A stretch of 5,662 bases of DNA from assembly GCA_022561895.1 (NCBI GenBank), contig JADFQH010000215.1:1-5662 (forward strand), read 5' to 3'. The translations under genes were made by a program, and so were the position numbers. The stretch comes from Methanobacteriota archaeon (GTDB taxonomy: Archaea > Halobacteriota > Halobacteria > Halobacteriales > Halalkalicoccaceae). A model generated the notes under the pieces. That model ran no database searches. It was not told where the DNA came from and was given only the letters and a program-made list of their open reading frames with translations. Positions 1 through 3,695 of this stretch are shown piece after piece (the first letter of the stretch is position 1; the number at the start of each line of letters is the position of its first letter).

Positions 1-421
1 AATCTGATTCGACGCCGACCGAGGAGCCGACCGCTTCGATTGAGCGTCCCCAGCCGTCCGTCTCGTAGTACTCGCGGATTATGTACCCGATGAGAACCCC
101 CGGATTAACGTCGTACTCGGCGGCGGCGAGGCTAAGGCGCTCTTTCGTCTCCGGGTGTATCCCGGCGTGAACCTCGATCTTTTCCTGATTTTCGAGCGGC
201 GTATCCGAGACGTTCATTTTCTGTGTGTGCGGGGGGGTCCCCGTAGAAAGGTCGAGAGTGTCCGGGTCCGCTTCCTCGATCGCAAGCCATAGGTCAGCGA
301 TCTGTTCGGCTTCGAAACCCGCGTAAAGGTCCGTAGATCCCTTCTCAGTGAGAACTCGCCGTTCGAGGAGTTCCCACGAGAGACGCGGGACCCACCACTT
401 GAGCTGTACGCGGACAGACAT
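1..421 (-). CDS. Ribbon-helix-helix-like small protein, partial (C-terminus beyond left edge)
   Basis: An open frame of 140 codons starts at ATG 421-419 and leaves the window at base 1. The start is well supported: a GGAGGTG Shine-Dalgarno lies 8 bases upstream. Residues 1-60 (beginning MSVRVQLKWWVPRLSWELLE) are unrecognised. Residues 81-120 (KIEVHAGIHPETKERL, then a helix ending YIIREYYE) have the strand-helix-helix pattern of CopG/Arc ribbon-helix-helix DNA-binding proteins. A Pro/Thr/Gln-rich linker (about 60-69) joins the halves and ends at an internal ATG (Met69) that could give a short form carrying only the DNA-binding part. Two palindromes upstream suggest autoregulation. Such proteins commonly control plasmid copy number, partition or toxin-antitoxin operons; which applies here cannot be told. 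The family assignment is from pattern only and moderate in confidence; that the frame is coding is more certain. Confidence 0.65.
   Translation of the reverse strand, partial: MSVRVQLKWWVPRLSWELLERRVLTEKGSTDLYAGFEAEQIADLWLAIEEADPDTLDLSTGTPPHTQKMNVSDTPLENQEKIEVHAGIHPETKERLSLAAAEYDVNPGVLIGYIIREYYETDGWGRSIEAVGSSVGVESD
213..234 (-). repeat. 22-bp inverted repeat, copy A
   Basis: Read on the minus strand this is CCCCGCACACACAGAA followed by AATGAA, identical over 22 bases to 620-641 on the plus strand. It lies inside the ribbon-helix-helix-like gene, where it encodes the PHTQKMN linker and covers the internal ATG. Confidence 0.85.
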
Positions 422-422
422 T

Positions 423-878
423 TCACGAACACCTCCGAGAACTGTACTCTCTATGAGAGAGTGAGATCTCCTCTCTCCTCTCTATTAGAGAGTAAACAGT
501 AGTAGTAGTACGGTAGCGGAAGCGGAAGCGGTTGCGGCGGTGGTTGGAGCGGGAGCCGTCCCTTCTTGTGGTTTGGGGGGTTCTTGGGGAGGTCTCTCCT
601 AACCCCCCTTGCTCTCGTACCCCGCACACACAGAAAATGAATGAAATAGTCATCCTCCCAACATCTCTCTTGGTCGGTGGACAGTCCGACGGTTGGGACA
701 CTCCTCGTTTCACCTGTCGGTGTCGGCAGGAAGAACCGTTCCACAGCAGTGACAACTCATCGCGAGTAGGGGGCGAATGCGGTGGTTCGTCGTCCCTGTC
801 TCGAAGCGTATTGGTCGTATCCGTATTCTGTTCAGCAGTTGCCGGTTCGGTTATCGTTGTGTTCGTGTTTGTTGCCAT
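423..878 (-). CDS. Possible small hypothetical protein, uncertain
   Basis: This is an open frame of 151 codons starting MATNTNTTITEPATAEQNTD. The first 45 residues are Thr/Asn/Asp-rich and hydrophilic and look like a real haloarchaeal protein start. The later half (a CVC motif, then Arg-rich and Thr-repeat stretches) is low in complexity and runs through the hairpin, hexamer repeats and operator-like palindromes. Its TGA is followed after one base by the ATG of the next gene (TGAAATG), as in translationally coupled operons. In the -1-type alternative frame at 760-710 a short ATG-started run reads MSCHCCGTVLPADTDR then stop, resembling half of a zinc ribbon, so the real gene may be frameshifted near 760. 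I do not recognise the product. It could be noncoding control DNA that is merely open. Confidence 0.28.
   Translation of the reverse strand: MATNTNTTITEPATAEQNTDTTNTLRDRDDEPPHSPPTRDELSLLWNGSSCRHRQVKRGVSQPSDCPPTKRDVGRMTISFIFCVCGVREQGGLGETSPRTPQTTRRDGSRSNHRRNRFRFRYRTTTTVYSLIERREEISLSHREYSSRRCS
430..436 (-). promoter_or_regulatory. Shine-Dalgarno of the ribbon-helix-helix-like gene
   Basis: On the minus strand the sequence is GGAGGTG, complementary to the usual archaeal 16S rRNA 3' end, 8 bases before the ATG at 421. Most other genes in this window look leaderless, so a strong ribosome binding site here marks the gene as leadered or internal to an operon and fixes its start. Confidence 0.75.
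446..492. promoter_or_regulatory. Two palindromic operator-like sites upstream of the ribbon-helix-helix-like gene
   Basis: Site 1 (446-462) is ACTCTCT-ATG-AGAGAGT, with perfect 7-bp arms. Site 2 (478-492) is CTCTCTA-T-TAGAGAG, also with perfect 7-bp arms. Both share the half-site CTCTCTA/TAGAGAG and their centres are 31 bases apart, close to three helical turns. A third small palindrome, GAGATCTC, lies between them (463-470). The pair lies 25-71 bases before the start at 421, where a repressor encoded by that gene could block its own promoter. The palindromes are seen directly; operator function is inferred. Confidence 0.55.
498..536. repeat. Short tandem repeats (AGT)4 and four hexamers
   Basis: AGT occurs four times in a row at 498-509. 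It is followed by hexamers GTAGCG, GAAGCG, GAAGCG, GTTGCG at 513-536, then a G-rich tail. They lie between the operator-like palindromes and the hairpin at 575-608. Arrays this short could be protein-binding steps or slippage-prone sequence; nothing distinguishes the two. Confidence 0.5.
575..608. other. Strong G/C hairpin
   Basis: Arms GGGGGGTT (575-582) and AACCCCCC (601-608) pair perfectly over 8 bp. Inside them GGAG (588-591) and CTCC (596-599) pair again around a GTCT loop. No clear T-run follows on either strand, so a simple intrinsic terminator is not well supported. A transcript-processing structure, or an element of an origin or control region, is as likely. Confidence 0.55.
620..641 (+). 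repeat. 22-bp inverted repeat, copy B
   Basis: This is a perfect 22-base match in opposite orientation to 213-234, with about 385 bases between them. It lies in the region upstream of the ribbon-helix-helix-like gene, just beyond a strong G/C hairpin. Flanking bases on both sides differ from copy A, so the match ends sharply at 22 bases. Confidence 0.85.
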
Positions 879-1084
879 TGAGTCGTGTGGCTCACGATTT
901 TCGAACCGGGCGACTGCCGCCCCGAACCCTCGCCCTTGCTCTCGCTAGCGCAAAGGCTATGACGATGAACGTCGAAATAGTGTCTAAGCCGGGGCAACAG
1001 CTCCGGTTCAAGGGAAACCATATCAAAACCCTGCGTTTCGCCCGTGCTGCAAACACGGGCGGGCGGTTCTTCCGTCGATTTCAT
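851..1084 (-). CDS. Possible small hypothetical protein with own promoter and ribosome binding site
   Basis: This is an open frame of 77 codons (starting MKSTEEPPARVCSTGETQGF). Signals ahead of it are coherent: a TATA-like TTATAT at about 1132-1137 on the minus strand, and GGAGATG (1095-1101) ending 10 bases before the ATG at 1084. Its 3' end overlaps the ATG of the next minus-strand frame (878) by 28 bases, and together with the gene starting at 421 the three could form one compact operon. The protein has two cysteines, no membrane segment and no motif I recognise. A 7-bp hairpin lies within it (1040-1060). Codon choice is not decisive, and the frame could be chance. Confidence 0.35.
   Translation of the reverse strand: MKSTEEPPARVCSTGETQGFDMVSLEPELLPRLRHYFDVHRHSLCASESKGEGSGRQSPGSKIVSHTTQWQQTRTQR
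1040..1060. other. Perfect 7-bp hairpin
   Basis: GCCCGTG (1040-1046) and CACGGGC (1054-1060) are perfect complements around a 7-base loop CTGCAAA. No poly-T run follows. It lies about 25-45 bases inside the possible gene 1084-851, where an RNA hairpin could affect early translation, or it may be a protein-binding palindrome. Confidence 0.45.
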
Positions 1085-1167
1085 GTGTGAGTCACATCTC
1101 CGTTTGTTGATCTCCTGTGCTCACCGACCTCATATAACGGTTTGGTGCTATTTATGCCAACCATTAT

Positions 1168-1323
1168 TTACGAACCCTTCTCACCGCGGCGCTTCAAGAC
1201 CAAGATATCGAGATCTAAGTGTGCGGTCTCCCCATCAATATCGAGTGCTTTCCGCGTGCTCTTGGGGATCGTCACTCGGCCGTTTTCGTCCATTTGCACC
1301 GTCGCGCTCGCTTTCTCTGCCAC
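1168..1323 (-). CDS. AbrB/MazE/SpoVT-type DNA-binding protein, 51 aa
   Basis: The protein is a short swapped-hairpin DNA-binding domain. Residues around 12-22 read DENGRVTIPKSTRKAL, the hallmark of the AbrB/MazE/SpoVT fold, followed by an acidic segment (DIDGETAHLDLD) and a basic end. I chose GTG 1323 as start, giving 51 residues. A TATA-like box centred about 28 bases upstream would place transcription at that codon, as in leaderless haloarchaeal genes, and homologous starts near AEKASATV are what I would expect. An ATG at 1344 is an alternative. Such proteins act as antitoxins next to PIN-domain VapC or MazF toxins, or as stand-alone regulators. No toxin follows: the 300 bases downstream hold only the uncertain small frames. 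It is therefore an orphan antitoxin or a free regulator. Confidence 0.8.
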   Translation of the reverse strand: MAEKASATVQMDENGRVTIPKSTRKALDIDGETAHLDLDILVLKRRGEKGS

Positions 1324-1347
1324 ACCCACTACAACACAAACCATCCT

Positions 1348-1355
1348 GATAAATC
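1348..1355 (-). promoter_or_regulatory. TATA-like box of the AbrB-type gene
   Basis: The minus strand reads GATTTATC, centred about 28 bases before the GTG at 1323. This is the spacing expected for an archaeal promoter of a leaderless transcript, and it supports the GTG start. Confidence 0.6.
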
Positions 1356-1439
1356 TTCCTCTGTGATTTCTCATCCTTTCTCGTGTTCTCTGAACCAATA
1401 ATCATAAGTGGGTGACGTACGTAGGCACGGATAGAGACA

Positions 1440-1568
1440 GACGGTGGCCTCAAGGGCGCAATTCCTCTGAATGCGCCGGGTGCTGAAGACACCCGTCGCC
1501 GGTCTGTTTCAGGTGATACAGACCATGTCCGTCTACGACACTCCAGTGAAAGAAGGCATCGACTCTGA
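1440..1568 (+). pseudogene. Possible C-terminal tail of an IS1341-type TnpB
   Basis: A plus-strand frame reads DGGLKGAIPLNAPGAEDTRR, continues Arg/Ser/His-rich, and stops at TGA 1566-1568; an in-frame TAG at 1422 blocks it upstream. The LNAPGAEDT wording resembles, from memory, the disordered tail of haloarchaeal TnpB (IS200/IS605 OrfB-type) proteins. None of the RuvC catalytic motifs is present, so at most the last 40-odd codons remain. Two hairpins overlap the frame, as expected where such elements encode their guide RNA. The stop coincides with the point where the P450 fragment on the other strand breaks off, which fits an element end. The assignment is tentative. Confidence 0.4.
1455..1495 (+). 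ncRNA. Two tandem hairpins, possible omegaRNA/sotRNA remnant
   Basis: Hairpin 1 pairs GGCGCAATTC (1455-1464) with GAATGCGCC (1469-1477): nine base pairs with one bulged A and a CTCT loop. Hairpin 2 pairs CGGGTG (1477-1482) with CACCCG (1490-1495) around CTGAAGA. They abut. Structured RNAs overlapping the 3' end of IS1341-type tnpB genes are known in haloarchaea (sense overlapping transcripts, now understood as guide RNAs of TnpB). The folding is visible; the identity depends on the tnpB-tail call and is inference. Confidence 0.4.
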
Positions 1569-1574
1569 ATACAC

Positions 1575-1840
1575 TCGATACCCGTCGAACGCCGCCGGAT
1601 CGGTCGGCTGTCGAAACAGAACCGGAACTGGCGGGTAAAGCCGGAGGGCCTCGTCGGTGACGTTCGGTGTGCGTCAACTGGGGAACGTGTGCGAACCCCG
1701 GGGCATCTTCGTCAATCACTTTCCGGTGTTCAGCTCGGACGCGTTCGAGCTCGTCGTCGTGCTGTGCGAGCAACAACACCGTGTACGTCAGCCCAAGCGA
1801 GGTCGTCTCGTGGCCCGCGAACAGCAGATCCGCGCTGAAG
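1575..1840 (-). pseudogene. Cytochrome P450 fragment, internal, frameshifted
   Basis: The minus strand encodes an internal P450 piece. The I-helix oxygen-activating motif AGHETT (1801-1819) comes first, followed by the TYTVLLLAQHDDELERVRAE stretch. After a frameshift near 1661-1664 the frame continues VTDEALRLYPPVPVLFRQPT and DGYRV, with the K-helix ExxR motif as EALR (1641-1652). Both hallmark motifs are in the right order and spacing, so the family is secure. Everything before the I helix is missing, as is the haem-ligand cysteine loop, so only about 90 of some 400-450 residues remain and no enzyme can be made. The right boundary, near 1840, merges with a coiled-coil tail read on the plus strand. 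The left boundary, near 1575, meets the possible transposase tail. Confidence 0.85.
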
Positions 1841-2016
1841 CACGATGGGACCATCTTGAGACCGAACGCGCCCGACTTGAGGAGGAACTCAGAAGCGAAC
1901 GGGCACGGGCGAACAAATGGGAGAATCGCTATAGTGAGGCAAATGGGAAGCTCAAGGCCCACACATCTGAAAAAGGGATCACAGTGCGAGCCAAAGCGTG
2001 GATGTTTGGCAAGTAA
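1840..2016 (+). pseudogene. C-terminal tail of a coiled-coil protein
   Basis: A plus-strand frame ends at a TAA (2014-2016) and reads ERARLEEELRSERARANKWE, then KLKAHTSEKG and a Lys/Trp-rich end KAWMFGK. The heptad-like, Glu/Arg-rich run is a convincing coiled coil, whereas the same frame before about 1840 is only the shadow of the P450 fragment on the other strand. There is no start codon within the fragment, so I read it as the tail of a longer protein whose front was lost at the P450 junction. Its base composition is more A-rich than the neighbours. I do not recognise the family. Confidence 0.45.
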
Positions 2017-2069
2017 TCGAGCGACCACCGTCAGTCAGTCAGCCGTCAGGCCGAGCAGGGAGGGGTAGT

Positions 2070-2408
2070 TTACAGATTCGGGTCCGGGTCAACGTAGCGC
2101 GCAGCGTTCCCAGCAATCCGACGAATCGTCTCCTCGCTGAGAACGCCTTCCTGCTCCAGAATGTCGCCGTGCTTGAACGTCAGGATCGTCCATGGCGAGG
2201 CGTAGCTGGGATCGACCGGCAGCCCTCCGGATTCGAAATTCTCGCCCGTGATGGGAATCGCCTCCGAACGTGGCGTTGATGTGACGGCAGCATAGACGGT
2301 CTCGTTCCGAAAGAATGGGTGCGTGTCGTTACTCAGAGCAACGTACGGACGGACAGGATCCGAGCTAAATGGGTTTGGCCCCTTGACAACGTCGCCTCGG
2401 GAGTACAT
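2070..2408 (-). CDS. PemK/MazF-family toxin
   Basis: The protein has 112 residues, the usual size for MazF-fold endoribonuclease toxins, and is complete. Residues 3-9 (SRGDVVKG) match the opening RGD/G-D-V strand of the family. RPYVALS at 20-26 matches the conserved RP-x-x-VLS loop. Thr/Ser residues at 43-45 sit where the family keeps its second active-site loop. The rest follows the haloarchaeal PemK pattern (SPWTILTFKHGDI). It would cut mRNA in the cytoplasm unless held by its antitoxin. Its ATG lies 5 bases after the stop of the antitoxin gene, so the two are one operon, antitoxin first. No frameshift or missing region is seen. Which RNA sequence is cut cannot be predicted. Confidence 0.82.
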   Translation of the reverse strand: MYSRGDVVKGPNPFSSDPVRPYVALSNDTHPFFRNETVYAAVTSTPRSEAIPITGENFESGGLPVDPSYASPWTILTFKHGDILEQEGVLSEETIRRIAGNAARYVDPDPNL

Positions 2409-2413
2409 CTCGA

Positions 2414-2731
2414 CTACGCGCCCTCGCTGTAGTAGTTATCGGTAACTGAGCCGGAGCTCGCGACGTACGCAACGCCCTGAGCAGCTAAGCGGTCGTCCTC
2501 ACCGACCGCCCACACCTCGCCTTTGTGCCGGACCAGCTCGCGATCTTCGAGCCGGGAAAGTGTCGGTCCAATGCTGCCCCGTTTGACGTCGGTCGCGTCG
2601 GCGATCTCTTGCGGTGAATAGCCTTGCTCGGGGTTCTTCGACAGGAACACGAGGATTGCATGCGCATTTGTTCCCTCGTTAAGGTCCATCCGTCCCGCTT
2701 CGTCGTCGTACTCGTCGAACAGTACGGGCAT
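2414..2731 (-). CDS. Winged-helix (MarR-like) antitoxin of the PemK pair
   Basis: The 105-residue protein starts at ATG 2731. Residues 20-78 form a winged helix: helix 1 in TNAHAILVFLSKNP, helix 2 in SPQEIADATDV, recognition helix in SIGPTLSRLEDRE, then the wing LVRHKGEVWAVGEDD. Haloarchaea often pair such MarR-like proteins with PemK toxins, in place of the AbrB-type MazE of bacteria. The C-terminal 25 residues (after RLAAQ) would be the toxin-binding tail. A TATA-like box about 28 bases before the ATG and a palindrome between them suggest leaderless transcription and repression of its own operon. Its last codons contain copy A of a 17-bp repeat also found in its promoter. Confidence 0.82.
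   Translation of the reverse strand: MPVLFDEYDDEAGRMDLNEGTNAHAILVFLSKNPEQGYSPQEIADATDVKRGSIGPTLSRLEDRELVRHKGEVWAVGEDDRLAAQGVAYVASSGSVTDNYYSEGA
2427..2443 (+). repeat. 17-bp direct repeat, copy A (antitoxin C-terminus)
   Basis: CTGTAGTAGTTATCGGT matches CTGTAATAGTTATCGGT at 2755-2771 with one mismatch. On the minus strand this copy encodes TDNYYS near the antitoxin end. Confidence 0.6.
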
Positions 2732-2750
2732 GGTGTACTAATAGTGTACC
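2732..2750. promoter_or_regulatory. Palindromic operator-like site of the toxin-antitoxin operon
   Basis: The 19 bases fit the symmetric pattern GGTNNACTANTAGTNNACC, with 14 of 18 paired positions symmetric, immediately before the antitoxin ATG (2731) and downstream of its TATA-like box. A winged-helix dimer bound there would cover the transcription start. The symmetry is seen; the binding protein is inferred to be the antitoxin. Confidence 0.6.
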
Positions 2751-2754
2751 TCTA

Positions 2755-2771
2755 CTGTAATAGTTATCGGT
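2755..2771 (+). repeat. 17-bp direct repeat, copy B (antitoxin promoter)
   Basis: This copy matches 2427-2443 at 16 of 17 bases. In one minus-strand frame it still reads TDNYYSRG, against TDNYYSEG at the antitoxin end, and the only base change in the 17-mer is synonymous in that frame. It may be the residue of a second antitoxin copy. Confidence 0.5.
2756..2763 (-). promoter_or_regulatory. TATA-like box of the toxin-antitoxin operon
   Basis: The minus strand reads CTATTACA, centred about 28 bases before the ATG at 2731. It is a weak TATA match but at the correct distance for a leaderless transcript. It lies inside copy B of the 17-bp repeat. Confidence 0.45.
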
Positions 2772-2799
2772 GGTTCTGGAAAGTGCATGCTCAAAAGCG

Positions 2800-3322
2800 A
2801 GCTGACCCGCGAGCGCCGCCGACCGGGGGATCGACACACACACATCGTTCATGGCACCACGGCCGAAGCCGCCGCGAGTTCGCTGACCGGCCTCCAGAAC
2901 TACCGCTTCGGTCCCGCAACGACACCTCCCGTTTCCGTATGCACACGGCGCGGACGGCCTGCCCGCGAGCGTCACCGACACGATAGACGAGAACACGGAA
3001 CGGGGGCTGCACACGCTCGTCTACCTCGATATCAAGGTCGGCCCGGACCCGATGGGGAGACGGGATGGCGACGAGTATATGAGCGGCGATGTCGCCGCTT
3101 CGCTGCTGGCCGACGTTTACCGAACTCGTCTTGGAGTCGTCGTGGCCCGCGCCGGAAGTCCGGCACCCCTCGTTTCTGCGGGGTCGCTCGATTTCGCTTG
3201 CGACCCGCGACTTCGGGGCTCCGCTCCACCTTCTCGTCGTTCCGGGCGAGCTTCACCACATTGAAGCCGAGTCGCTTCGGACGTTCGCCGATGCGCCGGC
3301 CGATCTCGTGGCGTTCGATTGA
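2800..3322 (+). pseudogene. dphB: Diphthine synthase remnant, N-terminus lost, several frameshifts
   Basis: DphB is the S-adenosylmethionine-dependent methyltransferase that trimethylates the modified histidine of elongation factor 2 in diphthamide synthesis. The family signature is read in pieces: HIVHGTTAEAAASSLTGLQN (2841 onward), PFPYAHGADGLPASVTDTID and GLHTLVYLDIKVG (from 2929, next frame), LGVVVARAGSP (about 3130-3165), then after another shift FGAPLHLLVVPGELHHIEAE and ADAPADLVAFD, stopping at 3320-3322. Frame changes lie in the AC repeat at 2834-2843, near 2924-2928 (one extra C) and near 3190-3200. The first 80-90 residues, with the N-terminal methyltransferase motifs, are absent, and upstream DNA is the toxin-antitoxin promoter. 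The product cannot be functional as read. Single-base errors could explain the shifts but not the missing N-terminus. Confidence 0.88.
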
Positions 3323-3695
3323 GGTGGTTGCCAGCCCACGGAGCCGGTGGAGCGTGGTCGCACTCTTCGCCGCCGCAATCCTCTTTGTCCCGGTGATCCC
3401 GATTCCGGGGTCGATCCCCGAAGAAGGGAGTGGAATCCCGACGAGTCTCCTGTTTCATTTCGTCGGCTATGCAGCCCTCGCAGCACTGCTCGGGTTCGCG
3501 TTGTTCGTTCGTCGGACGTCGCTTTATTCGACGACGCTCTCAATCGTCGGCGCGACTCTCTACGGAATTCTAATCGAGTACATTCAGTACCCGATCCCGT
3601 ATCGGAGCTTCAGCTACCTCGACATGCTCGGAAACGGTGCGGGTGCAGCATTTGGTGCAGTCGTACTCGCTATCCTGATTGCCCGATCAGAGTAG
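3291..3695 (+). CDS. VanZ-like membrane protein
   Basis: The protein has 134 residues from ATG 3291 and four predicted membrane helices at about 20-38, 51-73, 82-98 and 113-132. The polar residues typical of the VanZ-like family are in place: HFxGY in helix 2 (56-60), ExxxQ-type E96 and Q99, then R105, S108, D111 and N115 before the last Gly/Ala-rich helix. The biochemical role of the family is unsettled; the namesake gives low-level teicoplanin resistance in bacteria, and archaeal members are taken to act in envelope or lipid-linked glycan processes. GTG 3324, two bases after the dphB stop, is an equally good start and would give 123 residues without the 32-base overlap. The stop overlaps the uppP stop on the other strand by 9 bases. 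The gene is intact, unlike the dphB remnant before it. Confidence 0.8.
   Translation: MRRPISWRSIEVVASPRSRWSVVALFAAAILFVPVIPIPGSIPEEGSGIPTSLLFHFVGYAALAALLGFALFVRRTSLYSTTLSIVGATLYGILIEYIQYPIPYRSFSYLDMLGNGAGAAFGAVVLAILIARSE

Noticed and set aside
575..610. Hairpin as an intrinsic terminator
   Set aside because: The stem is strong but no T-run follows on either strand, so termination is not supported by the sequence.
532..948. Long plus-strand open frame of 138 codons
   Set aside because: Its protein is Ser/Arg/Val-biased with no family resemblance, and it runs antisense to the minus-strand cassette through the hairpin and repeats. No promoter or ribosome binding site fits it.
1450..2028. A single 192-residue minus-strand protein including the P450 motif
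   Set aside because: Only the central stretch is P450. The first 60 residues are antisense to the coiled-coil tail and the last 60 are out of frame with the true P450 continuation.
2026..2050. GTCAGTCAGTCAG run as a repeat array or attachment site
   Set aside because: It is a very short simple repeat after the coiled-coil stop with no partner copy elsewhere in the window.
2787..3290. VanZ-like protein extended to a 302-residue form from ATG 2787
   Set aside because: The upstream 168 codons are partly dphB sequence in its first frame and then a shifted shadow of it; the membrane protein itself begins at 3291 or 3324.
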